Below, piece by piece: positions 1-7,644 of a stretch of 64,000 nt of DNA (positions are counted from its first letter, which is position 1; every line of letters starts with the position of its first letter). Source of the stretch: Ruegeria arenilitoris (GTDB lineage: Bacteria; Pseudomonadota; Alphaproteobacteria; Rhodobacterales; Rhodobacteraceae). The translations under genes and the position numbers were made by a program. The stretch spans positions 88,989 to 152,988 of the forward strand of contig NZ_WPZO01000010.1 in the NCBI RefSeq assembly GCF_013031355.1. The letters are read 5' to 3'. Below the pieces are notes generated by a model. The model ran no database searches. It saw only the letters and a program-made list of their open reading frames with translations, and was not told the origin of the DNA.

Positions 1-1937
1 AACAACAGGCTGATTTGGGGGAATGCAATGAGTACTCCGATCACTATCAACATGATCAGGGCAAAAGGAAACGCGCCCTCAAAGACGCTTCGCAATGTGA
101 TTCTGGGATCTGCCATGGAGCTCTTGACAACAAAGCAAGTCAGGCCGACCGGGGGCGTTAGCAACCCGACCTCCACAGCGACCACCGTCACAATGCCGAA
201 CCAGATCACATCCCCGCCCAATGCCTGCACAAGCGGAAGGGCAAGCGGGACGACAATTAACATTATCGAAACCGAATCCAGAATCATCCCCAGCGCGACC
301 AACAGAGCCACATAAATCAGTGTGAAGGCGATCAGAGTTAGATCGGCATTTTCTATGAAGCTTGTCAGATGCTGGGGTATCCCTGAAAGCGCGATGAAGC
401 GGGAAAACAGATTTGCCGCCAGGATCAGGAAAAGTACGGTTACAGTGACATGTCCGGTTTCCCGAACTACTTTCCAGAATTTCACTACATTCATTTTACG
501 CTGCGCAATTGCGATTACCAGCGCGCCGAGCGCACCAATGGCCCCGGATTCCGTCGGCGTGAAGAACCCAGCGTAAATACCTCCGATCACCAGAATCATC
601 AGCCCGATGATTGGGGCAACCTTGTATAATGAGCTATGCAGATTATCGCTTTCCTCACTGTCGTCATGATCGGGGTCGCCAAGAAAAGCCGGCCAAAACT
701 TAGCAATCACCAACAATCCGACGCAAAAACTGAGCGCCAGCAGAATCCCTGGCAAGATAGCCGCAATGAACAGCTTGCCGACGGACGCCTCTGCCAGAAA
801 ACCAAATACGATTAGCAGGATACTGGGCGGAATCAGCATGCCCAAAACCGAACTGCCCGCAACGACGCCCACAGCAAAGCGCGGCGTATATCCGTGACGC
901 ATCAATTCTGGGGCGGCAATTTTAGAAAACACGGCGGCCGATGCGATTGATGATCCGGTGATTGCGGCAAAAACTGCATTGGCCCCGATCGTCGCGATCC
1001 CAAGACCAGCGGTCAGTCTTTTAGTCAAATGCCGTACGACGTCGAAGGTGTTCTTGCCGATATCGCTTTCGCTGACGATAAGTCCCATCATCACGAAGAG
1101 AGGAACAACCGCAAAGTAGTAGCTGGCGAGGTATTCACTGCTCGCCAGAACCAACGCTCGGATTCCCAGCACGGGGGTGCCTTTCATCAGCCATATTCCG
1201 ATGATCGAAACCAGAATGAGCGTTGTTGAGATCGGGGCTCCGAAAATCACAAAGAAAACCAGAGATCCAATCATCAATATTCCGATGCCGTTGCGCGAAA
1301 GTTCGATAGCGCTTGGCGCCACCAGTATCATGACTACTGCCAGGACAATAAAGCATAACGCTAGCCATCCCTTAGGCTGCCCTAGGGCATCAGATGAAAA
1401 GGCCGTCAGAGCCGAACGAACGGTAAGCGTCAGACAGGCGACGCAGGATATTGCTGCACCAAGAACGATCACAAACTTGAAAGGCCAAATCTGAAACGTG
1501 AAATCACCCGGAACGCCGGAAATTTCGCCGTCCTGATACGCTGTCAGTGCGCCATCTGTGACGCCATCTGCGATGAGATAACAAACAAGTGCAGTCAGCA
1601 AAAAATAGATGGCGTCAAGCAGGAACCCTGCAAACGGTTTGTTGAGCTTCAACGGATCAATAATCAGTTCGGCCCGCGCAACGCGACCTTGACCTAGGCT
1701 TCGGGGCAACTGCAGAAAGAAAGCGCTTACAATGAAATACCCGATCAGTTCATTTGCCGCGCGAATGGGAAAGTCGAAAAGACTGCGGGCGAACACGTCA
1801 GCACAAATGAGTATCATCAGCGCCAAAATAGTTAGCATCCCAAGGGTGCTAAAACCCAATGTGATACTATCATAAACGCGTTGCAACGCGGCAGGGAGCC
1901 TTCGAGGCTGCAGGGTATTTGTCAAAGCTTCGGTCAT
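1..1937 (-). CDS. TRAP transporter fused small/large permease (DctQM-type), 3' end cut by window
   Basis: The frame is open from an ATG at 1937 to the window edge (645 codons), so only a short C-terminal piece should be missing. The first ~180 residues are a DctQ-like part with four hydrophobic segments; the rest is a DctM-like part with about twelve. DctM-typical stretches are visible, such as AITGSSIASAAVFSKIA and GMLIPPSILLIVFGF near the middle and TPPVGLTCFVVKSSM near the end. It is an inner-membrane ion-coupled importer that works with the binding protein encoded just upstream (2040-3077). It belongs to the leftward operon with the enamidase-like gene, so its substrate is probably the compound that the operon degrades. 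Confidence 0.93.
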   Translation of the reverse strand, partial: MTEALTNTLQPRRLPAALQRVYDSITLGFSTLGMLTILALMILICADVFARSLFDFPIRAANELIGYFIVSAFFLQLPRSLGQGRVARAELIIDPLKLNKPFAGFLLDAIYFLLTALVCYLIADGVTDGALTAYQDGEISGVPGDFTFQIWPFKFVIVLGAAISCVACLTLTVRSALTAFSSDALGQPKGWLALCFIVLAVVMILVAPSAIELSRNGIGILMIGSLVFFVIFGAPISTTLILVSIIGIWLMKGTPVLGIRALVLASSEYLASYYFAVVPLFVMMGLIVSESDIGKNTFDVVRHLTKRLTAGLGIATIGANAVFAAITGSSIASAAVFSKIAAPELMRHGYTPRFAVGVVAGSSVLGMLIPPSILLIVFGFLAEASVGKLFIAAILPGILLALSFCVGLLVIAKFWPAFLGDPDHDDSEESDNLHSSLYKVAPIIGLMILVIGGIYAGFFTPTESGAIGALGALVIAIAQRKMNVVKFWKVVRETGHVTVTVLFLILAANLFSRFIALSGIPQHLTSFIENADLTLIAFTLIYVALLVALGMILDSVSIMLIVVPLALPLVQALGGDVIWFGIVTVVAVEVGLLTPPVGLTCFVVKSSMADPRITLRSVFEGAFPFALIMLIVIGVLIAFPQISLL

Positions 1938-1961
1938 GAAACTGTTTCCGCTGGCGACTGG

Positions 1962-1989
1962 AAAAAAATGGGCGCAGGGATGCGCCCAT
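1962..1989 (-). terminator. Hairpin plus T-run between dctP and the permease gene
   Basis: A perfect 9-bp inverted repeat (ATGGGCGCA/TGCGCCCAT, 1968-1976 and 1981-1989) with a 4-base loop is followed on the minus strand by seven T (1962-1968). This is a textbook intrinsic terminator. It lies inside the operon, between the binding-protein gene and the permease gene. It probably acts as a partial terminator so that the binding protein is made in excess of the permease. Confidence 0.75.
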
Positions 1990-2039
1990 AGTTTAGGGAG
2001 TAGCCAAATCTTGAGCTAACTCCCTTCGGGGAGATATGG

Positions 2040-3077
2040 TTAGCGCAAGGCTTCACGTTCACTCAGGCCGTGGACATAGGCATCCATGAGCGCCTGACCC
2101 GGCAGCCCTTCTGCTTCGACCCGAGCAACCCATTCGCCCGAAACATCAGGTAACGCATTAATCCATTTCTGACGTTCTTCCTCGGGGAGGGTTGAAATCG
2201 TTGCCCCATTTGCTTCCATGACTTCCATGGCTTTGGCTTCAGCCGCGAGGAACCGCTCAACCACCGCGCTGGAGTAATCCCGACCCAGACCGCGGAACAC
2301 TTCCTGCGATTCAGCGTCCAGTCCAGACCATGTATCTAGGTTCATCGCCAAGCCACCTGACGCGGGAATACCCAGGTCAACGATGGTGACATACGGGGCC
2401 ACCTCATACAGTTTGAAGGCCATCATCAGACTGGGCGTGATGACCGCGCCATCGGCCACACCGGTCTGAATGTTGTTGTAGTAGGCCGGAACACCACCAT
2501 TGACTGCCACTGCGCCAGTTCCAGTCAGCCAAGTTGATGCGGCCCCGCCGGTCATGAGTTTCATTCCCTCAAGATCAGAGAATGAGTTCACTGGTTGAGT
2601 AGTGATAATCTGATAGCTGTCAGCGACGCTCTGACCGAGATATACAGTGTTCTGGGACGTCCAGGCACCGTTCATTTCAGGAAATTGTTCATGCAATTCA
2701 TGCATGACTTCTGAAACGGCCTTCACGTCTGTGGTCAAGAAAGGTGTGTAATAGGCAATATTCTGAAGCGGCATCTTCGCCGGTTCAAACAGGGTTCCAA
2801 CCCAACCTATATCCGCCAACCCTGTTTCGACCCCTTCCAAAGTATTCTTAAAATTGTAAAGCGCACCAGCATAAGCCTCAGTCCACTCGACCTTATGCCC
2901 CAAGGATTGCAGTTGCTCCACCGAACGCGGGACGACAACCTCTTTTATCGCACCGACTTCTGGTGATACCGGTGGATGGCTGGCACCTGCAGTCAGGTAC
3001 AGTTGGTCGGCATTGCCCGCAACAGTTGTCAAAGATAGACAGCCAGCTGCCAATAGAATTATTCCATTCAAGTTCAT
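2040..3077 (-). CDS. dctP: TRAP transporter solute-binding protein (DctP family)
   Basis: This is a 345-residue periplasmic binding protein with an N-terminal signal peptide (hydrophobic run ILLAAGCLSLTTVAG). ATG 3077 is chosen because GGGAGGA lies just upstream; an in-frame extension to 3137 lacks this. Family features include the GYVTGLADIGWVG-like stretch (VETGLADIGWVG) and the helix NNIQTGVADGAVITPS. The canonical Arg of the SDLxGxKxR motif, which usually pairs with a substrate carboxylate, is Met here (SDLEGMKLMTGG). This hints at a ligand without the usual carboxylate contact. It is encoded between the enamidase-like gene and the permease gene in one leftward operon. Confidence 0.92.
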   Translation of the reverse strand: MNLNGIILLAAGCLSLTTVAGNADQLYLTAGASHPPVSPEVGAIKEVVVPRSVEQLQSLGHKVEWTEAYAGALYNFKNTLEGVETGLADIGWVGTLFEPAKMPLQNIAYYTPFLTTDVKAVSEVMHELHEQFPEMNGAWTSQNTVYLGQSVADSYQIITTQPVNSFSDLEGMKLMTGGAASTWLTGTGAVAVNGGVPAYYNNIQTGVADGAVITPSLMMAFKLYEVAPYVTIVDLGIPASGGLAMNLDTWSGLDAESQEVFRGLGRDYSSAVVERFLAAEAKAMEVMEANGATISTLPEEERQKWINALPDVSGEWVARVEAEGLPGQALMDAYVHGLSEREALR

Positions 3078-3143
3078 GATATCCTCCCGTAAAAAAACGG
3101 CCAGTTTCTGTTCGCCTGCTGTCCGATCTGAGGACAACTCTTC

Positions 3144-4337
3144 CTAGGCCATCCCGGAAAAGTCTGCTGGACATGTGTTCCGGGCCACCTGAACATTTCG
3201 GATGGTTGGCGGAGTGTTTCGGCTTCGGCCCACAAATCTGGGAACACCTGCTGTCAAAACCCCTCCGATAGCTACAATGTCGCCATGCTTCATTGCGTCG
3301 AGCGCCGTATTTTGCGTGCCGCCCAGTGGCGCATCCAGCAGAACGATATCGGCTTCGCGGCCCGGTGCGATATACCCGCTGTTTAGGCCATAGACATCAG
3401 CCACATGGCCGGTAGCCGCCGCGATCAGATCCTCGGGTGGAATCTCCGACAGTGACGCGATGTTGACCATCGTGTACATCATTCCAAGCGGCATGATCCC
3501 GGACCCGGTCGGCGTGTCGGTCGCAATCAGAAAGCGATCCCATACATTCCGCGTCTTGGCGACATTGGCGCACAGCAAAGTTGTCCGCAGATTTCCGGCC
3601 GTGCAGACCTGCATTGCGATATCGCTTTCCGCTGCGATCCTGTCGAAGTCCCGGTCTGGCATGGCAACCGGGCCGCCGTTGATGTGAAAAGACACATGCG
3701 GGTTCATTTCTAGTATGTGATCGCCAGTTATGGCCGAGGAACCGGGGATCGACGCGCCGCCCGTATGTGCTGTGGTAATCATTCCCGCTTCTCGCGAAGC
3801 ACGAACCAGCGGCGCGTAGTCAAATGGGGTTTCAAAGGCCCCAAATCCGGCCTTTGCCAGCCAGACACCTTTTTCGGCGATCTCTTTCAGATCTTCCGGC
3901 GTCACGCCCGGCTCCAGGATGACAGAACCTGCGTGAACCCGCATGCCGCCCGGACGATATTCGGCAAAACAGCGTTGCGCAGCAACGGCCAGCGCCTTGA
4001 CCCCTTCGGGATCCTTGGGGCGGCCGGGTGTATGAACTTCGGAGGCACTGATCGAGGTAGTGGTCCCGCCGTGAAGATAGCTTTCCAGATACCCAACGGT
4101 TCGTTGACGCGGCGTGTAGTCGCCAAACGTTATGTGGACATGGCTGTCGATAAAACCGGGTACGGCGGTCGCACCTGCGGCATCGATCACAACGTCGCAG
4201 GCTGAAGTATCTTCATCGCTAAGTGTTCCGACCTTCTTAATCAGCCCGTCCGACATCAAAATCGAATCTGCATCAACGAATGGGTCGCGCGAAGAGCCGG
4301 AGACAATTGTGCCCAAGTTCACGATGGCAGACTTCAT
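3144..4337 (-). CDS. Enamidase-like metal-dependent amidohydrolase
   Basis: This 397-residue protein has an N-terminal amidohydrolase beta-sandwich, then the metal motif HVH (His66, His68) in DSHVHITFGDYTPRQ, later TTAHTGG, SFHINGG and the Asp in IATDTPTGSG. Several stretches match what I recall of clostridial enamidase: GDYxPRQ, FPGRPKD-like PGRPKD, TGGxSIPGSS and C-terminal SRNTPP. Enamidase hydrolyses 6-oxo-tetrahydronicotinate to 2-formylglutarate and ammonia in nicotinate fermentation. ATG 4337 is preceded by AGGAGT; longer in-frame starts are less likely. The gene begins 5 bases after the stop of the upstream gene (4343-5020). The enamidase subfamily is well supported; the actual substrate is inferred. 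Confidence 0.85.
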   Translation of the reverse strand: MKSAIVNLGTIVSGSSRDPFVDADSILMSDGLIKKVGTLSDEDTSACDVVIDAAGATAVPGFIDSHVHITFGDYTPRQRTVGYLESYLHGGTTTSISASEVHTPGRPKDPEGVKALAVAAQRCFAEYRPGGMRVHAGSVILEPGVTPEDLKEIAEKGVWLAKAGFGAFETPFDYAPLVRASREAGMITTAHTGGASIPGSSAITGDHILEMNPHVSFHINGGPVAMPDRDFDRIAAESDIAMQVCTAGNLRTTLLCANVAKTRNVWDRFLIATDTPTGSGIMPLGMMYTMVNIASLSEIPPEDLIAAATGHVADVYGLNSGYIAPGREADIVLLDAPLGGTQNTALDAMKHGDIVAIGGVLTAGVPRFVGRSRNTPPTIRNVQVARNTCPADFSGMA

Positions 4338-4342
4338 TGCTG

Positions 4343-5020
4343 TCACTCCTGCTTGTCGTGGGTGGACTCGAAACTGCGCATATGGCGAAACGTTCGGTAT
4401 GTCCCCTTGAACCAGGTTCTGTCCGCCAGCAGGGCACGCCAATCAGATGCACGGGCCTTTGCACGTGCATCGCTGTCCAGCGCGGACAAGTCGCGCAGGT
4501 GATGCAGGGCCAAATGGGTAAAGTTCTCGGGATGGCCGTCAAAAACATCGAAACGACGCACCATCAGCCAATCTTCGCATTCCATCAGGGTTGGTACGTG
4601 ATCTTTTTCGTACCAGTTGTTGAAATCGCCATATTCGTCTGCGGGAACCCGAAACAGAACACTGTAAAGGAAAGGTGAGTCCAGTGCCTCTTCGTAGCTG
4701 AGCCCCGGCTGGCATTTCACGGAATAAGTGTTGCCGGTGTATCGGGTGAATCCCTTTACCTCACTGAGCATTCGCTTGGTCAGTTCTGATGGCTTACCTT
4801 TGACCTCGGCATAGGCTGGTCCTTGCAACACATCCGGACCATCCATTTCATAAACCGCTAGATACCCGCCATTGTCGCTTGCCGCATAACGACGCGCGCC
4901 CTGAAACCCTTTGACCGCCATCCGAACGGGAATGTGCTCGTCATTGTACCAGTCATGGAATTCCTGTTCCCACGACGCATCTGGGGTCATTTCGGAGAAA
5001 AGTATTGTGGATCGCTTCAC
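4343..5020 (-). CDS. Duplicated dimeric alpha/beta-barrel (EthD-like) protein
   Basis: This 225-residue protein has two tandem ferredoxin-like halves. Each carries the signature of short alpha/beta-barrel proteins: FHDWYNDEHIPVRM in the first half and FNNWYEKDHVPTLM in the second. Such proteins (EthD, DUF4286 and relatives) are often accessory or isomerase-like proteins in catabolic loci, without one common reaction. It is the first gene of the leftward operon, directly upstream of the enamidase-like gene, and its promoter region is shared with the rightward operon starting at 5128. Function beyond the fold is not recognisable. Confidence 0.7.
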   Translation of the reverse strand: MKRSTILFSEMTPDASWEQEFHDWYNDEHIPVRMAVKGFQGARRYAASDNGGYLAVYEMDGPDVLQGPAYAEVKGKPSELTKRMLSEVKGFTRYTGNTYSVKCQPGLSYEEALDSPFLYSVLFRVPADEYGDFNNWYEKDHVPTLMECEDWLMVRRFDVFDGHPENFTHLALHHLRDLSALDSDARAKARASDWRALLADRTWFKGTYRTFRHMRSFESTHDKQE

Positions 5021-5050
5021 AGTTGCACCCCGTTATTTAGTAATGTAAGA

Positions 5051-5068
5051 TAGCTATTTATATTAGTT
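5051..5068. promoter_or_regulatory. Putative operator, copy 1, in the divergent intergenic region
   Basis: The sequence TAGCTATTTATATTAGTT lies between the divergent operons. A near-copy, TAGCTATTTTAAATAGTT, is found at 6026-6043. Both share TAGCTATTT and AGTT at identical spacing and sit upstream of genes of the same pathway. A shared regulator binding site is inferred; no regulator of the cluster is present in the window. Confidence 0.4.
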
Positions 5069-5127
5069 ATAAATGCTTGTCAACGCCACGTTGCACATCG
5101 GCGTTCTGGCGGGGTCGGGAGTAAGAA

Positions 5128-6003
5128 ATGAATCAATACGATTACAAAAAGGCAGGCTTTATCGGCTTGGGAAGCCTGGGGTTGGTGCTGGCTCAGAACT
5201 TGATTGCGCGCGGAGTGGCAGTACACGGGTATCGGCGGTCTGATATGGCGCAGTTTCGTGAGGCTGGAGGTTTTGCCGCCGAAGGTGCAGCTGATGTTGC
5301 GCTCAAAGCGCGGGTGGTTTTCACCTGCTTGCCGACGCTTGCCTCTCTGCAGGAAACTGTCGAAGAATTCCTGACCCTGAACTCTCCCGCACCAATTGTC
5401 ATTGAGCTGGGTGTTTTCCCCGTTACCGAAAAATTGAAGTTGAGAGACAATCTGCGTGAACGAGGAGGCGACTTGCTGGATTGCCCGGTCTCAGGAACGC
5501 CAGGCATGGCGAAAGACCGGAAAGGGCTTATTCTTACCAGCGGTGACGAATCTTGTTTTCAGACGGTTCAGCCGCTTTTGAAGAACTGTCTCGATCAGGT
5601 AATCTATTGCGGTGAATTCGGAAATAGCTCGAAGTTGAAATATATCGCCAACATGCTTGTGGGCGCGCATATCTTCGCCGCACAGGAAGCGATCCGCTTT
5701 TCGGAAGCCCTGGGCCTGGATTCAGGCCTTGTAGTCGAAATTCTGAAAGACAGTGGCGCAGGCTCTAATCAGCTGAAGATGCGCGGGCCAATGATGGCAT
5801 CACGAGAGTTCCCGGAGCCACTCGGTAGTTCATCTCTGGTTGTAAAGGATTTGCAGGTTATTCAGGACGCTGCTCGCGAAATCGGGTTTGAGACCGATCT
5901 GATCGACACCGTTCTGCCGCGGTTCGAAAAGGCGGTAAGCGCCGGACTTGGGGAAAGGGATGTGGCCGAAAGCATTACGGTTGCTTCAAAAAAGTTTCCT
6001 TGA
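5128..6003 (+). CDS. NAD(P)-dependent beta-hydroxyacid dehydrogenase, similar to 2-(hydroxymethyl)glutarate dehydrogenase
   Basis: This 291-residue protein of the 3-hydroxyisobutyrate dehydrogenase family has the Rossmann motif GLGSLG near residue 12, the substrate-loop motif DCPVSGTP (~residues 119-126), and the catalytic-Lys helix SSKLKYIANMLVGAH (~170-185). The family reversibly oxidises beta-hydroxy acids with NAD(P). Next to an enamidase homologue, the best analogy is Hgd of nicotinate fermentation, which reduces 2-formylglutarate. 2-Hydroxy-3-oxopropionate or 3-hydroxyisobutyrate dehydrogenase are alternatives that sequence alone does not exclude. It is the first gene of the rightward arm. 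Confidence 0.82.
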   Translation: MNQYDYKKAGFIGLGSLGLVLAQNLIARGVAVHGYRRSDMAQFREAGGFAAEGAADVALKARVVFTCLPTLASLQETVEEFLTLNSPAPIVIELGVFPVTEKLKLRDNLRERGGDLLDCPVSGTPGMAKDRKGLILTSGDESCFQTVQPLLKNCLDQVIYCGEFGNSSKLKYIANMLVGAHIFAAQEAIRFSEALGLDSGLVVEILKDSGAGSNQLKMRGPMMASREFPEPLGSSSLVVKDLQVIQDAAREIGFETDLIDTVLPRFEKAVSAGLGERDVAESITVASKKFP

Positions 6004-6025
6004 CATAATTCTTAGCTATGTTGTA

Positions 6026-6043
6026 TAGCTATTTTAAATAGTT
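6026..6043. promoter_or_regulatory. Putative operator, copy 2, upstream of the DUF1185 gene
   Basis: TAGCTATTTTAAATAGTT closely matches the 5051-5068 site. Just upstream is a further TAGCTAT (6013-6019), so TAGCTAT occurs twice about 13 bases apart. The position, in the 60-base gap before the second gene of the rightward arm, suggests an internal promoter controlled by the same regulator. Confidence 0.4.
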
Positions 6044-6063
6044 TGCTAATATCAGGTAAAGCA

Positions 6064-6657
6064 ATGAAGCCCGAAATCCGGAAAATCGTCACCCAAACAG
6101 AAACAACGTTGATCGAAGGAGGGAAGTCAGCAGCAAAACCTCTCGATCTTTATGCTGCGGGCGTGGTTATCCAAAATCCATGGGCCGGGCAGGGCTATGT
6201 TGAAGACCTGCAACCTGCGATCCAAGCTATCGCCCCAGATTTGGGCGTCTTGTTGACCGAACAAATCCTTAAGCTCGCGGGATCGCCGGACAATATCGAA
6301 GCCTATGGCAAGGCCGTTGTCGTGGGTCTCAATGGCGAGATCGAACATGGGTGCGGTCTTATCCACACACTGCGTTTTGGGAACAACTACCGCAAGGCGG
6401 TCGGAGCCAAGAGTTTTCTCGCGTCGACAAATGTCCGCGGCCCAGCAGGGATGCAGATCCTCATGCCGCTGGCACACAAACACGACGAGGGCCAGCGGTC
6501 ACATTTCCTGACGATGCAGTTCACGGTCGCTGACGCGCCTGGACCGGATGAGATTCTGATTGTGTTGGGGGCCGCGAATGGTGGACGCCCGCATCACCGC
6601 ATCGGTGACCGGTATCAGGATCTGGCCATCTTGGGTGACACAGACATTACAGAGTAA
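6064..6657 (+). CDS. DUF1185 'amino acid synthesis' family protein
   Basis: The protein has 197 residues and matches the family annotated as amino-acid synthesis protein (DUF1185), whose biochemical role is not established. Recognisable stretches are NPWAGQGYVEDL, EIEHGCGLIHTLRFG and ILIVLGAANGGRPHHRIGD. ATG 6064 is preferred over an upstream TTG because CAGG lies just before it and the homologous N-terminus starts here. In other bacteria this family tends to sit with flavin-dependent monooxygenase and reductase genes of N-heterocycle catabolism, which fits its position here between a dehydrogenase and a flavin reductase. Confidence 0.75.
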   Translation: MKPEIRKIVTQTETTLIEGGKSAAKPLDLYAAGVVIQNPWAGQGYVEDLQPAIQAIAPDLGVLLTEQILKLAGSPDNIEAYGKAVVVGLNGEIEHGCGLIHTLRFGNNYRKAVGAKSFLASTNVRGPAGMQILMPLAHKHDEGQRSHFLTMQFTVADAPGPDEILIVLGAANGGRPHHRIGDRYQDLAILGDTDITE

Positions 6658-6682
6658 TGCAATAGCAACGGGGAACAAGGTG

Positions 6683-7603
6683 ATGACGACTAACGCCATC
6701 GAGCTTCGAAATGCATTCGGAACATTCATGACCGGCGTCACAGTCGTGACGACAAAGGAAGAAGATGGCACGCCACGCGGCTTTACAGCCAATTCATTTT
6801 CTTCGGTTTCTCTTGACCCCCCGCTATTGCTAATCTGTATCGCAAACACGGCTTTTAGTGCTGACGTCTTTCGCAATGCATCGGGCTTTGCCGTCAACAT
6901 TCTTGCCGAAGGCCAGATCGAAACGTCAAACCTTTTTGCCTCGAAGAGCCCGGAGAAATTCGAGAAGGCATCTTGGACTCAGGGTCCTGCCGGGAATCCC
7001 GTGATCGACGACGTGCTAAGCTGGTTCGATTGCACAGTTCATGATGTCTTTGACGCCGGTGACCATTTCATACTCGTCGGCAAGGTTGAAGGGTTTGCGA
7101 CAAACGATGGCGGTCCGTTGGGTTATGCGCGTGGCGGCTACGTTACGATGGACCTTGAACGCAAAGTCGCGCAACGCCCGAACGACAACAGGATTGCAGT
7201 CAGTACAATCGTAGAGTGCGACGGAAAGGTTTTCCTCACTCCCGGCAAGGAAGCTGGAACACTAAAACTTCCCCGGCGCGTTCTTGAGAAAGGAGAGGCA
7301 ACGCTTCCCGCTCTAGAAGGAATTCTGCACGCTCATGGCCTGAACGCGAATGTCGGTTTCCTATACTCGGTTTTTGACGATGAATCCGGCAAACCGCAGG
7401 AGGTCGTCTACCGTACAACAACAAACGACGCTGTCTGTTCAAACGGCCAGTTTTTCGACCTGGAAAGCCTCGACATGTCAGTTCTGGAGACTGACACTCT
7501 CAAACGGATTCTGGACCGCTTTCGTGTCGAACACCAAAACCAGATTTTCGGTCTTTATGTTGGCCCCGCTGCTGGTGGAAATGTCCATCCCGTGTCCGGG
7601 TAA
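6683..7603 (+). CDS. Flavin reductase with C-terminal degenerate Nudix-like domain
   Basis: This is a 306-residue protein. Residues 1-165 are an FMN-binding split-barrel flavin reductase, with FMTGVTVVTT at the N-terminus, GFTANSFSSVSLDPPLLLICI, and late GGY in ARGGYVTMDLE. It would supply reduced flavin to a two-component monooxygenase. Residues ~175-306 form a second domain whose central helix GEATLPALEGILHAHGL resembles a Nudix box with the catalytic RE and EE lost. The start is taken at ATG 6683, after GGGGAAC. No partner oxygenase gene is present in the window, which is notable. The preceding stop is at 6657. Confidence 0.85.
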   Translation: MTTNAIELRNAFGTFMTGVTVVTTKEEDGTPRGFTANSFSSVSLDPPLLLICIANTAFSADVFRNASGFAVNILAEGQIETSNLFASKSPEKFEKASWTQGPAGNPVIDDVLSWFDCTVHDVFDAGDHFILVGKVEGFATNDGGPLGYARGGYVTMDLERKVAQRPNDNRIAVSTIVECDGKVFLTPGKEAGTLKLPRRVLEKGEATLPALEGILHAHGLNANVGFLYSVFDDESGKPQEVVYRTTTNDAVCSNGQFFDLESLDMSVLETDTLKRILDRFRVEHQNQIFGLYVGPAAGGNVHPVSG

Positions 7604-7644
7604 GACGACAGCAGAAAATCGATACTCCAAAAATCGGAGACTCC

